DNA of 23,329 bases from Pseudomonadota bacterium (GTDB lineage: Bacteria > Pseudomonadota > Gammaproteobacteria > Burkholderiales > Burkholderiaceae_E): positions 1-23,329 of the forward strand of contig JAEWGX010000006.1 in the NCBI GenBank assembly GCA_023388075.1, written 5' to 3'. Below the pieces are notes generated by a model, which did no database searches, was not told the origin of the DNA, and saw nothing but the letters and a program-made list of their open reading frames with translations. This document shows positions 1 through 7,121 of the stretch, piece after piece (position 1 is the first letter of the stretch; every line of letters begins with the position of its first letter). The translations under genes were made by a program, and so were the position numbers.

Positions 1-218
1 CGGGGGTGGCGGGTGTGCGGCGGGGCTTCGGCGTGAGCGCCGGCGCTGCGCGCCGGTTCCCGGATCGGACGCCCTGCCGACGGGCCGCGCCCGGGTCGGG
101 GGCCTGGTACGGCCCCCTCCAGCGGTCGCTATCGTCTCGCTTCGCTCGCCGATACCCGCCGGCAGGACGCCCGCTCCGGCGCTCCCGCAGGCGCCCCGCC
201 GCACACCCGCCACCCCCG
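1..218. repeat. Nested long inverted repeat at the left window edge
   Basis: Bases 1-26 are the perfect reverse complement of 193-218. Going inward in the same register, 35-43 pairs with 176-184. Further in, 68-84 pairs with 155-171 (14 of 17 positions) after a shift of register. At the centre, 98-104 (GGGGGCC) pairs with 111-117 (GGCCCCC) around a 6-nt loop. All arms nest, so a single strand could fold into one long, bulged hairpin. It lies 333 bp beyond the phoR stop codon. The outer arm starts at base 1, so the repeat may continue outside the window. It could be a MITE-like element, a cruciform-forming spacer or a structured 3' region of phoBR mRNA. No coding function is seen. Confidence 0.7.
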
Positions 219-550
219 CCCCGGGTGCCGTCAGACGCGCGATTACGGCGCGCTGCGAGTGGCGTGCGCTATCTGCGCCTCTGGCGCGGTGACGGTGTAG
301 GGGGGGGAGGGTGGCCGGCCGCGAACGGCTGCTGCCTAGCGCGGTGCCGGACTCACGCTGTCGGCCAGCAGCGGCCTTTCACAATAAAAGGCCGAAGGAC
401 TGCTCAAGGCCGGTGGGGGGACTCACTGCTCGTAGCATCACGGGTCACGCGGCGGTGCCGCGAGCGTTCTACTCAGGCAAGTCCGGATAGTCAGGACCGT
501 CGCACGCACGGGACTGGCGCGATGCACCCCCGCCGCGCCCGCGCGAACCG
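219..550. other. Noncoding stretch downstream of phoR
   Basis: I see no credible gene here on either strand: frames are short or lack homology-like motifs, and stop codons interrupt the minus strand. It contains a small hairpin, 372-379 (CGGCCTTT) against 387-394 (AAAGGCCG) with a 7-nt loop, and the octamer GGACTCAC twice (348-355 and 419-426). The hairpin could end phoBR transcription, but no T-run follows it on either strand, so I do not call a terminator. In several Burkholderiales a ppk or ppx gene follows phoR; none is visible here. Confidence 0.5.
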
Positions 551-1858
551 CTACTGCGGCAAGGGCGCGGCAACAGCCGCAGCCGCCAGCACCCGATCCA
601 ACGGCACCACCAACGTAAACCGCGACCCCCGCCCTACCGTACTGTCGAACCGCAGCGTCGCGTCATGCCGCTGCGCGATGTGCTTCACGATCGCAAGCCC
701 CAGCCCCGTCCCCCCGGTCTCCCGCGAGCGCCCGCGGTCGGCGCGGTAGAAGCGCTCGGTGAGCCGCGGCAGGTGCTCGGGCGCGATGCCGATGCCGGTG
801 TCCTCCACGGACAGCAGGCCGGCGCCGCCGCGCACGGTCCAGCTCACGGTGATGCGGCCGCCCTGGGGCGTGTAGCGCACGGCGTTGGTGAGCAGGTTGC
901 GGATGGCACTCTCGATCTCGCGCGGCACGCCGCGCAGTCGCACGGGCTCGGCGATGTGCAGGTCGATCGCATGGCGGCCGGCCGACAGGGTCTTCACGTC
1001 GGCCAGCAGGCTTTGCAGGAGCGGCTCGAGCTCGAACACCTGGTCCGGTGGGCGGTTGGACGCATCCTCCAGCGAAGACAGGGTGAGCAGGTCCTCCAGC
1101 AGGCGCTGCATGGTGATCGCCTGCTTGCGCGCGGCGTTCAGGTGCTCCAGCGTTTCCTCGCGCGGCAGGTCGAGGTCGATCAGGGTCTCGATGTAGCCGC
1201 TCACCACGGTGAGCGGCGTGCGGATCTCGTGGGAGACGTTGGCGACGAAGTCGCGCCGCATCGCGTCCAGTTTGTTGTGCTCGGTGACGTCGCGCGTGAC
1301 CAGCAATCGCCATGAATCGGGCGTGGGCACGAGCCGGGTGGCGAAGACGCGGCCTGGCCGCCCCGGCAGCGAGAGCAGCACGGGCTTGCGGAAGTCGCCG
1401 GCCTCGAGATAGCGGGTGAACTCGGGCTGGCGGATGAAGTGGTCGATCGGCCGCCGCGTGCCCACGATGCCGTGCAGCTCCTCGGCGGCGCGGTTGAACC
1501 AGTGGACCAGGTTGTAGCGGTCCATCACCACCAGGGAATCAGGCAGCAAGTCCACGGCCGCGTGCAGCCGCTCGAGCTCGCCGGCGGTCTCCTGGCGCTC
1601 GGCGGTTTCCTGGCGGGTGAAGCGGCCGATCCGGTCGAGCAGCAGGCGCCACGGGCCGATGCCGCTGGGCAGGGGCCGCTGGCGCGGCAATGCCGCCCAG
1701 CGGCTGAGGGCTTCCAGGTGGTAATGGTGGAACGCGCTGGTGGCGACAAGGCAGGCGCCGAGCCAGGCCACCGCGGCGAGGGGCATCTCGATCGCGAGCA
1801 ACAGCGCCGCCACGAGCATCGCGCCGACGAAGAGCAGAAGGGCGCGCAGCCGTTTCAT
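551..1858 (-). CDS. phoR: Phosphate-regulon sensor histidine kinase PhoR
   Basis: This membrane histidine kinase of the PhoR-PhoB two-component system autophosphorylates and passes the phosphoryl group to PhoB under phosphate limitation. The 435-residue protein has an N-terminal hydrophobic hairpin (about residues 7-42), a PAS domain (about 100-190, with DSLVVMDRYNLVHWFN), an H-box with phospho-acceptor His210 (VSHEIRTPL), an N-box (IRNLLTNAVRYT, about 319-330), a G1 box DTGIG at 353-357 and a G2 box GTGLGLA at 383-389. Length and order match PhoR. It starts with ATG 36 nt after the phoB stop, so phoB-phoR are very probably co-transcribed. No pst genes or phoU are adjacent, so assignment to phosphate rather than another signal rests on family resemblance and the PhoB partner. 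Confidence 0.93.
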   Translation of the reverse strand: MKRLRALLLFVGAMLVAALLLAIEMPLAAVAWLGACLVATSAFHHYHLEALSRWAALPRQRPLPSGIGPWRLLLDRIGRFTRQETAERQETAGELERLHAAVDLLPDSLVVMDRYNLVHWFNRAAEELHGIVGTRRPIDHFIRQPEFTRYLEAGDFRKPVLLSLPGRPGRVFATRLVPTPDSWRLLVTRDVTEHNKLDAMRRDFVANVSHEIRTPLTVVSGYIETLIDLDLPREETLEHLNAARKQAITMQRLLEDLLTLSSLEDASNRPPDQVFELEPLLQSLLADVKTLSAGRHAIDLHIAEPVRLRGVPREIESAIRNLLTNAVRYTPQGGRITVSWTVRGGAGLLSVEDTGIGIAPEHLPRLTERFYRADRGRSRETGGTGLGLAIVKHIAQRHDATLRFDSTVGRGSRFTLVVPLDRVLAAAAVAAPLPQ

Positions 1859-1894
1859 TCGCAGGGCGCGTTCCGGTTCACGATGGAGAAATGG

Positions 1895-2590
1895 CTAGCC
1901 CTCGAGCCTCGGCAGCAGCCGGTAGCCGCCGCCGCGCACCGTCTCGATCAGGCGATCATGACCGCTCGGCTGCAGCGCGAGGCGCAGTCGACGGACGTGG
2001 ACGTCGACGGTGCGCTCCTCGATGAACACGTGGTCCCCCCAGACGCCGTCCAGCAGCTTGGCCCGCGACAGCACCCGGTCGGGATTGCGCATGAAGTAGT
2101 GCAGCAGTCGCAGCTCGGTCGGTCCCAGCTTGAGCGCGGTGTCGTTGCCGGTGACCCGGAAGCTTGCCGGATCCAGCCGCAGGCCGGCCACCTCGATCGG
2201 CTCGTCGCTCGCCTCCGGCGCCGCGCGGCGCAGCAGTGCCTTGACGCGGGCGAGCAGCTCGCGCGGCGAGAAGGGCTTGCAGATATAGTCGTCGACGCCG
2301 GCGTCGAAGCCGTTCAGCCGGTCGCCTTCCTCGGAGCGGGCGGTCAGCATGATGATCGGAAGGCTGCGGGTGCGCTCGTCGCTGCGCAGCTGCCGCGCGA
2401 GCTCGGTGCCGCTCTCGTCCGGGAGCATCCAGTCGAGCAGGACCAGGTCGGGCAGCTCCGCGTCGATCTGGCGCCGTGCGCTGCCGGCGTCGCTTGCCTG
2501 CAGCGGCCGGTAACCGCCGTGACGCAGGTTCACCGCGAGCAGGTCGCGGATCGCGGGTTCGTCTTCGACCACGAGAATGCTGGCGGGCAT
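1895..2590 (-). CDS. phoB: Phosphate-regulon response regulator PhoB
   Basis: This OmpR/PhoB-class response regulator activates phosphate-starvation genes by binding Pho boxes upstream of promoters. The 231-residue protein has a receiver domain with acidic pocket E9/D10, phospho-acceptor D53 (LVLLDWMLP), T83 and K105 (ICKPF), then a winged-helix DNA-binding domain (about 130-228) with the family motifs LGPTELRLLHYF and RTVDVHVRRLR and the ending VRGGGYRL. The ATG at 2590 is chosen because MPASILVVEDE aligns with other PhoB N termini and a full AGGAGG lies 8 nt upstream. The frame stays open far upstream, but that part is antisense to galE. It is divergent from galE and precedes phoR. TGTCA half-sites upstream suggest autoregulation. 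Confidence 0.94.
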   Translation of the reverse strand: MPASILVVEDEPAIRDLLAVNLRHGGYRPLQASDAGSARRQIDAELPDLVLLDWMLPDESGTELARQLRSDERTRSLPIIMLTARSEEGDRLNGFDAGVDDYICKPFSPRELLARVKALLRRAAPEASDEPIEVAGLRLDPASFRVTGNDTALKLGPTELRLLHYFMRNPDRVLSRAKLLDGVWGDHVFIEERTVDVHVRRLRLALQPSGHDRLIETVRGGGYRLLPRLEG

Positions 2591-2676
2591 CGGGATGGGA
2601 CCTCCTGTATGGGCGGACCCCGCGCGGCCTGCGATCCGGCCGGCCTGCGGGGCGCAATGCCGATGCGACACAGAGT

Positions 2677-2705
2677 ATGACAGGAGCATTGCGGGTTGGT
2701 GACAG
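2677..2705 (-). promoter_or_regulatory. Candidate Pho-box half-sites upstream of phoB
   Basis: On the minus strand CTGTCAC (2705-2699) and CTGTCAT (2683-2677) match the Pho-box half-site CTGTCA(T/C). They lie exactly 22 bp apart, two 11-bp units. The second overlaps a CATACT sequence that could be the phoB -10 (2679-2674) and is followed by CTGTGTC. Two further TGTCA units lie at 2742-2738 and 2769-2765. A canonical box has 11-bp spacing, so this is degenerate. Autoregulation of phoB by PhoB is established in enterobacteria; its application here is inference. Confidence 0.4.
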
Positions 2706-2765
2706 CAACCCCGCCGACTGTCTGCCGTCCGGCACAATGACACGGAACCGCGTCGAGGCCTGTGT

Positions 2766-2771
2766 GACAAT
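2766..2771 (+). promoter_or_regulatory. Candidate -10 element of galE
   Basis: GACAAT lies 8 nt before the galE ATG, and no Shine-Dalgarno sequence is visible in between. If used, transcription would start at or next to the A of the start codon, giving a leaderless message. No good -35 hexamer is seen at 16-18 bp. Confidence 0.35.
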
Positions 2772-2779
2772 CCTGTCCC

Positions 2780-3805
2780 ATGGCAACGCAGAAGATCCTG
2801 GTCACCGGCGGCGCCGGCTACATCGGCTCGCATACCGTCGTCGAGCTGCTCGGCGCGGGTTTCGAGGTGGTGATCCTCGACAATCTCAGCAACAGCTCGC
2901 GGGTCGCGGTGGACCGTGTCGCCGAGCTGGCGGGGCGCCCGGTGCCGCTCGTCGTGGGCGACATCGACGATCGGGCGCTGCTGCAGCGGCTGCTCTCCGA
3001 GCACCGCTTCGACGCCACCATCCACTTCGCCGGCCTGAAGGCCGTGGGCGAATCGGTGGAGAATCCGCTCGCCTACTACCGGAACAACGTCGCGGGCACG
3101 GTCACGCTGCTGCAATGCCTGGCCGAAGCCGGCGTCAAGCGGTTCGTGTTCAGCTCGTCGGCCACGGTCTACGGAGATCCGGCCACCGTGCCGATCCGCG
3201 AGGACGCGCCCACGGCGCCGACCAATCCCTATGGCAACACCAAGTGGCTGATCGAGCACATCCTCGCGGACGTCGCCGCCTCTGATCCGTCGTGGTCGAT
3301 CGGTGTGCTGCGCTACTTCAATCCGGTGGGGGCGCATCGGTCCGGGCGCATCGGCGAGAACCCGCGCGGAATACCGAACAACCTGATGCCGTTCGTCACG
3401 CAGGTCGCCGTGGGCCGGCGCGAGCGGCTGTCGGTCTTCGGTGGAGACTATCCCACCCCGGACGGCACCGGCGTGCGTGACTACATCCACGTCGTCGACC
3501 TGGCGCTGGGGCACCTGGCCGCGCTGCGACGGGTCGAGAGCGCTCCCGGCCTCTGGACGGTGAACCTGGGCACGGGGCAGGGCTACTCGGTGCTCGACAT
3601 CGTGAAGGCGTTCCAGAAGGCGAGTGGCCGCGAGATCCCCTACCAGATCGTCGATCGCCGGCCGGGTGACGTGGCCTGCTGCTATGCCGATCCCTCGGCC
3701 GCCGAGCGCGAGCTCGGCTGGAAGGCGGAACGCGGCCTGGACGACATGTGCGCCGACAGTTGGCGCTGGCAGCGCGACAATCCGGACGGGTACGGGCCCG
3801 CGTAG
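2780..3805 (+). CDS. galE: UDP-glucose 4-epimerase GalE
   Basis: GalE interconverts UDP-glucose and UDP-galactose through a transient 4-keto intermediate using bound NAD, supplying UDP-galactose for envelope polysaccharides or galactose use. The 341-residue extended-SDR protein shows the NAD-binding glycine motif VTGGAGYIGSH (8-18), an aspartate after the second strand (ILDNLS), the active-site serine region FSSSATVYG (S127), the YxxxK pair Y151/K155 in PYGNTK, and the substrate-loop sequence LRYFNPVGAH. Length is normal for GalE (about 338-345). The start is fixed by the conserved ATQKILVTGGAG beginning. No ribosome-binding site is evident. It is divergent from phoB and 30 nt ahead of the acetyltransferase gene, possibly co-transcribed with it. 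No Leloir-pathway neighbours are present, which favours a role in cell-surface sugar supply (inference). Confidence 0.95.
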   Translation: MATQKILVTGGAGYIGSHTVVELLGAGFEVVILDNLSNSSRVAVDRVAELAGRPVPLVVGDIDDRALLQRLLSEHRFDATIHFAGLKAVGESVENPLAYYRNNVAGTVTLLQCLAEAGVKRFVFSSSATVYGDPATVPIREDAPTAPTNPYGNTKWLIEHILADVAASDPSWSIGVLRYFNPVGAHRSGRIGENPRGIPNNLMPFVTQVAVGRRERLSVFGGDYPTPDGTGVRDYIHVVDLALGHLAALRRVESAPGLWTVNLGTGQGYSVLDIVKAFQKASGREIPYQIVDRRPGDVACCYADPSAAERELGWKAERGLDDMCADSWRWQRDNPDGYGPA

Positions 3806-3835
3806 CGCCGTCGCCCACACAGGCCGGCGCAGCGG

Positions 3836-4324
3836 ATGACGGAGACCATGACCGATATCCGGGCGGCGCGCTTTCCGCAGGAGGCGGACACGGTCCGCCG
3901 GCTCTTTCGCGCCTACGCCGACTCGCTCGGCGTCAGCCTCGATTTCCAGGACTTCGAAGCCGAGCTTGCCGGCCTGCCCGGCGACTACGCGCCGCCGGCC
4001 GGCCGGTTGCTGCTCGCCTGGCAGGGCGAGGAGGCGGTGGGATGCGCGGCGTTGCGATCGCTCGAAGGCGACCTGTGCGAGATGAAGCGACTCTACGTTA
4101 CGACGCAGGGCCGCGCCACGGGCCTTGGTCGGGCGCTCGCCATTCGCATCTGCGACGAGGCGAGGGAAGCCGGCTACCGCGCGATCCGGCTGGATACGCT
4201 GCCCGGCATGGTCGCCGCCCAGAAGCTCTATCGCATGCTCGGCTTCCGGCCGATCCCGGCCTACACCTTCAATCCGGTGCCGGGGGCGATCTTCATGGAG
4301 CGAGAGCTCACCGATTCAGGTTGA
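3836..4324 (+). CDS. GNAT-family N-acetyltransferase
   Basis: This probable acetyl-CoA-dependent N-acetyltransferase has an unknown substrate. The 162-residue product has the single-domain GNAT pattern: motif A around CEMKRLYVTTQGRATGLGRAL (about 81-101), in which RATGLG (93-98) is the pyrophosphate-binding R-x-x-G-x-G/A, then a helix and strand (YRAIRLDTLP), and motif B around AAQKLYRMLGF, where the tyrosine is the usual general acid. Two in-frame ATGs compete. The first is at 3836; the second, at 3848, has GGAG four bases upstream, too close for a typical site, so the first is kept without certainty. It follows galE by 30 nt. Its last 17 bases overlap the 3' end of the convergent deoxynucleoside kinase gene. 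Small-molecule or protein acetylation cannot be distinguished. Confidence 0.85.
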   Translation: MTETMTDIRAARFPQEADTVRRLFRAYADSLGVSLDFQDFEAELAGLPGDYAPPAGRLLLAWQGEEAVGCAALRSLEGDLCEMKRLYVTTQGRATGLGRALAIRICDEAREAGYRAIRLDTLPGMVAAQKLYRMLGFRPIPAYTFNPVPGAIFMERELTDSG

Positions 4325-4979
4325 AGAACTCCCGCCGCCCCTTCATGCCGAGCATGTGCTCGGCGAGGAGCCGCAGGTCCTCGTCGCGCTCGACCGGGTT
4401 GAGATGCTCGGTGTTGACGATCAGCACGGGCGCGGCGTCGAAGTGATAGAAGAAGCGGCTGTAGGACTCGGAGAGCGCCCGCAGGTAGTCCTCCGAGATC
4501 GCCGATTCCATGCTGATGCCGCGCGCCTGCACGCGTTCGATCAGCGTGTCCGGCGCCGCCTGCAGGTAGATCACCAGGTCCGGGGTGGGCGCCTGGGGCC
4601 GCAGGCTCGCGAAGATCTGCTGGTAGAGCGCGAGCTCGTCGTCCGACAGGGTCAGGCGCGCGAAGAGGGGGTCCTTCTCGATCAGGAAGTCGCCGACGAC
4701 CGCCTGGGTGAAGAGATCCTGCTGGGCGAGGTCGCGCAGCTGGTTCACCCGCTGGAAGAGGAAGAAGAGCTGGGTCGGCAGCGCGTAGCGCGCGCTGTCC
4801 TTGTAGAAGCGTTCGAGGAACGGGTTGCTCTCCGGCTCCTCCAGCACGAGCTGGGCGCCGTAAAGGGCAGCCAGCCGACGGCAGAGCGTCGTCTTGCCGG
4901 CGCCGATCGGTCCCTCCACGACGATGTGGCGATAGCGGTCGAAAGGGCTGGGACCGGTCGGGCGGATGATCTGCGGCAT
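4308..4979 (-). CDS. Deoxynucleoside kinase (dGK/dAK-like)
   Basis: This protein of the deoxyadenosine/deoxyguanosine/thymidine kinase-like family phosphorylates a deoxynucleoside to the 5'-monophosphate for dNTP salvage. The 223-residue product has the P-loop GPIGAGKT (23-30), the family segment EEPESNPFLERFYKD (47-61), LFFLFQR (71-77), the VGDFLIEKDPLFA segment (95-107) related to the DRS region, and a C-terminal lid-like arginine cluster. In Burkholderiales a gene of this kind regularly follows folK, as here (39-bp gap), and panB often follows it; here the next gene is a convergent acetyltransferase instead. GGAAG upstream may serve as the ribosome-binding site. Substrate choice cannot be read from the sequence. 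Confidence 0.9.
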   Translation of the reverse strand: MPQIIRPTGPSPFDRYRHIVVEGPIGAGKTTLCRRLAALYGAQLVLEEPESNPFLERFYKDSARYALPTQLFFLFQRVNQLRDLAQQDLFTQAVVGDFLIEKDPLFARLTLSDDELALYQQIFASLRPQAPTPDLVIYLQAAPDTLIERVQARGISMESAISEDYLRALSESYSRFFYHFDAAPVLIVNTEHLNPVERDEDLRLLAEHMLGMKGRREFFNLNR

Positions 4980-5018
4980 GCGGCGGCGCTTCCGTGGCGG
5001 GTGAACGAGGTGCGCGGC

Positions 5019-5525
5019 TCAGTCGACCGGGCGGCATTGCTGGCCGCCGCGGGCAACCACCGCGTCGCGCAGCGCCAAGACGCTGCCGTGACCGGGCACG
5101 ACCAGCGCGGGGTCGAGCTCGGCGAGCGGCATCAGCACGAATAGCCGCTCGTGAAGGCGCGGATGCGGCAGCGTGAGTCGCTCGCTGGCGATCACCGAAT
5201 CATCGACGAGGAGCAGGTCGAGGTCCAGCGTGCGCGGCGCGTTGGGCGACGGGCGCTCACGACCGAAGCGCCGCTCGATCGCCTGCAGCTCGTCGAGCAG
5301 CGCCGCCGGCGCGAGGGTCGTCCTCAGGACGGCGACCTGGTTGAGGAAGGCCGGCCCGGTGGCATCGACGGGGTCGCTCTCGTAGAGACGGGAAGCGGCC
5401 CGCAGCTCGGACTGCGGCAGCGCGGCCAGGGCGGCGAGCGCCGCGCGAAGCGTGTCGGCGGGGTCGCCGTGGTCACTCGGCAGGTTGGCCCCGAGCCCGA
5501 TCCAGGCGAGCACGGCTGAGCTCAC
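5019..5525 (-). CDS. folK: 6-hydroxymethyl-7,8-dihydropterin pyrophosphokinase (HPPK)
   Basis: FolK transfers pyrophosphate from ATP to 6-hydroxymethyl-7,8-dihydropterin, the step before dihydropteroate synthase in folate synthesis. The 168-residue protein has the N-terminal WIGLGANL strand, the SRLYESDPVDATGPAFLNQV region, and the HPPK signature RTLDLDLLL (98-106), whose two aspartates (101 and 103) match the Mg-binding pair of the family. LTLPHPRLHERLFVLMPLAEL completes the fold. It begins with GTG 10 nt after the pcnB stop, so it is translationally close to pcnB, a pairing common in proteobacteria. The ribosome-binding site is weak. The start choice is supported by the conserved first strand beginning within nine residues. 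Confidence 0.94.
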   Translation of the reverse strand: MSSAVLAWIGLGANLPSDHGDPADTLRAALAALAALPQSELRAASRLYESDPVDATGPAFLNQVAVLRTTLAPAALLDELQAIERRFGRERPSPNAPRTLDLDLLLVDDSVIASERLTLPHPRLHERLFVLMPLAELDPALVVPGHGSVLALRDAVVARGGQQCRPVD

Positions 5526-5535
5526 GCGGGCCGCT

Positions 5536-7002
5536 TCACGGGTCCTCGTGGCCGCCGGCCTGGCCGGATTCCACCGGCGCCGGGCGGCGGGAGCGAGGCG
5601 GCGCGTCGTCGCCGGGAGCTGCCTGCGCCGTCGAATCGGCGTCGGCGCTCGAGGCCTCGCCGCTGGCGCGATTGCGGCCGCCGCGGCGCCGACGCCGGCG
5701 CGAGCCGCTGCCCGCCTGCGGCGCGACCTCGCGCAGCAGCTCGTCGCGGCCGGCGGAGTCGGCCTCGATGAACCGGGTCCACCATTCGCCGACTTCGGCG
5801 GGCAGCTCGCCCGCCTCGCAGCGCAGGAGCAGGAAGTCGTAGCCGGCGCGAAAGCGCAGGTGCTCGAGCAGGTGATAGGCGGTCCGGGAGCGCTTCTCCA
5901 GCCGCGGCTGCATCACCCAGATCTCGCGCATGTCGGCCTGGTAGCGGCGCTGGATCGCGAGCTTCTCGGCCTGTTCGTCCAGCACCGAATCGATGGTGGC
6001 GTGCAGCGCCGGGAAGGCATGCTCGCCGGCCTCGAGTCGCTGCTGCCAGCGGGTGCGCACCTGCGGCCACAGCAGCGTGGCGAACAGGAAGCTGGGCGAC
6101 ACCGACTTGCCCGAGCGCACCCGCTCGTCGGTGCGCGCGAGCGCGAGCGTGACGAACGCCTCGTCCTGCTCGAAGATGGTGTCGAGCAGCGGCAGGATGC
6201 CGTGATGCAGGCCCTCGGCGCGCAGCCGCCGGATGCATTCGAGGGCATGGCCGCTCTCCAGCAGCTTCAGGATCTCGTCGAAGAGCCGGGCGGCCGGCAC
6301 GTTCTCCAGCAGCTCGGCGAGCGACTGGATCGGGGCGAGGCTCGGCGGATCCACCTCGAAGCCGAGCTTCGCGGCGAAGCGGACGGTGCGCAGCATCCGG
6401 ACCGGATCCTCGCGGTAGCGCGTGGCGGGATCCCCGATCATGCGCAGCGTGCGGCTGCGCAGGTCCTCGACGCCGCCGAGATAGTCCACCACCTCCTCCG
6501 CGATCGGGTCGTAGTAGAGCGCGTTGATGGTGAAGTCGCGCCGCATCGCGTCTTCTTCCTGGGTGCCGAAGACGTTGTCGTTGAGCATGCGCCCGTGCTC
6601 GTCGGTCTGCGCGTTCACCTGCATGGCGCGGAAGGTCGACACCTCGATGGTCTCGCGGCCGAAGATCACGTGCACGATCCGGAAGCGGCGCCCGATCAGC
6701 CGGGCGCGCCGGAACAGCTTCTGCACGGTCTCGGGCGGCGCATCCGTGGCGACGTCGAAGTCCTTCGGCCGCAGCCCCAGCAGCAGGTCGCGCACGCCGC
6801 CGCCCACGACATAGGCCTTGAAGCCGGCCTGCTGCAGGCCCTCGCAGGTCCGCAGCGCGGCGTTCGAGATGGCCGAGGCGGAGAGCTGCAGGCTCGCGGC
6901 CGGGTACGAACGGCGCCGAAGCCCCGGATTGCGGGGGCCGGCGCCGGCGGCGGCAGAGTTGCCGCGGCCCACGCGAAGCCAGTCGATCAGGCGCCGGATC
7001 AT
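5536..7002 (-). CDS. pcnB: Poly(A) polymerase I PcnB
   Basis: PcnB adds 3' poly(A) tails to RNA and so promotes decay and controls small-RNA turnover. The 488-residue product has the class II nucleotidyltransferase head with GGGVRDLLLG (67-76) and the catalytic pair D81/D83 in DFDVATDA. The LIGRRFRIVHV stretch (102-112) is the signature that separates bacterial poly(A) polymerases from CCA-adding enzymes. RRDFTINALYYD (154-165) and the RNA-binding neck and body follow. The C-terminal tail (about 435-488) is very basic and low-complexity (SRRRRRRGGRNR), as in other PcnB proteins, then becomes acidic and proline-rich. The ATG overlaps the stop of a short upstream frame (HAD relic) as ATGA. It lies in a minus-strand run with hda upstream and folK downstream. 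Confidence 0.94.
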   Translation of the reverse strand: MIRRLIDWLRVGRGNSAAAGAGPRNPGLRRRSYPAASLQLSASAISNAALRTCEGLQQAGFKAYVVGGGVRDLLLGLRPKDFDVATDAPPETVQKLFRRARLIGRRFRIVHVIFGRETIEVSTFRAMQVNAQTDEHGRMLNDNVFGTQEEDAMRRDFTINALYYDPIAEEVVDYLGGVEDLRSRTLRMIGDPATRYREDPVRMLRTVRFAAKLGFEVDPPSLAPIQSLAELLENVPAARLFDEILKLLESGHALECIRRLRAEGLHHGILPLLDTIFEQDEAFVTLALARTDERVRSGKSVSPSFLFATLLWPQVRTRWQQRLEAGEHAFPALHATIDSVLDEQAEKLAIQRRYQADMREIWVMQPRLEKRSRTAYHLLEHLRFRAGYDFLLLRCEAGELPAEVGEWWTRFIEADSAGRDELLREVAPQAGSGSRRRRRRGGRNRASGEASSADADSTAQAAPGDDAPPRSRRPAPVESGQAGGHEDP

Positions 7003-7112
7003 GCGAACGAATCGGGGTGGCCGGGGCGCCCGGAAACGCGACCCCGCTCGAAGTCGGGCACGACTGGGAGCAGCAGGGTGAGATCGGGGTCGAAAGGGGC
7101 GAGGCGCTTCAT
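6999..7112 (-). pseudogene. Relic of an HAD-superfamily phosphatase gene (N-terminal fragment)
   Basis: A 37-codon frame runs from ATG at 7112 to a TGA that overlaps the pcnB start (ATGA). Its beginning, MKRLAPFDPDLTLLLP followed by VVPDFERGR, resembles the first 25 residues of HAD-IB (SerB-like) phosphatases, which typically read like LALFDLDHTLLP then DSDxEWGR. The nucleophile motif DxDxT survives as DPDLT (8-12), but flanking hydrophobic and histidine positions are changed and the remaining roughly 190 residues are missing. In Burkholderiales an HAD hydrolase gene commonly lies between hda and pcnB, exactly this position. It starts 10 nt after the hda stop. I infer a deleted, decaying copy. 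It might still be translated and couple ribosomes to pcnB. Confidence 0.6.
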
Positions 7113-7121
7113 CCAGCCATT

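Noticed and set aside
6..749. A 247-codon plus-strand frame over the left repeat and the phoR 3' end
   Set aside because: It runs through the inverted repeat and antisense to phoR, with compositionally random Arg/Pro/Ala sequence and no motif.
1439..2680. A 413-codon plus-strand frame antisense to phoR and phoB
   Set aside because: No motif is seen, and both strands cannot easily code here. PhoR and PhoB are unmistakable.
2591..3820. Upstream extension of the phoB frame to 641 codons
   Set aside because: The extension is antisense to galE, and the receiver domain begins right at the ATG at 2590 with a strong AGGAGG.
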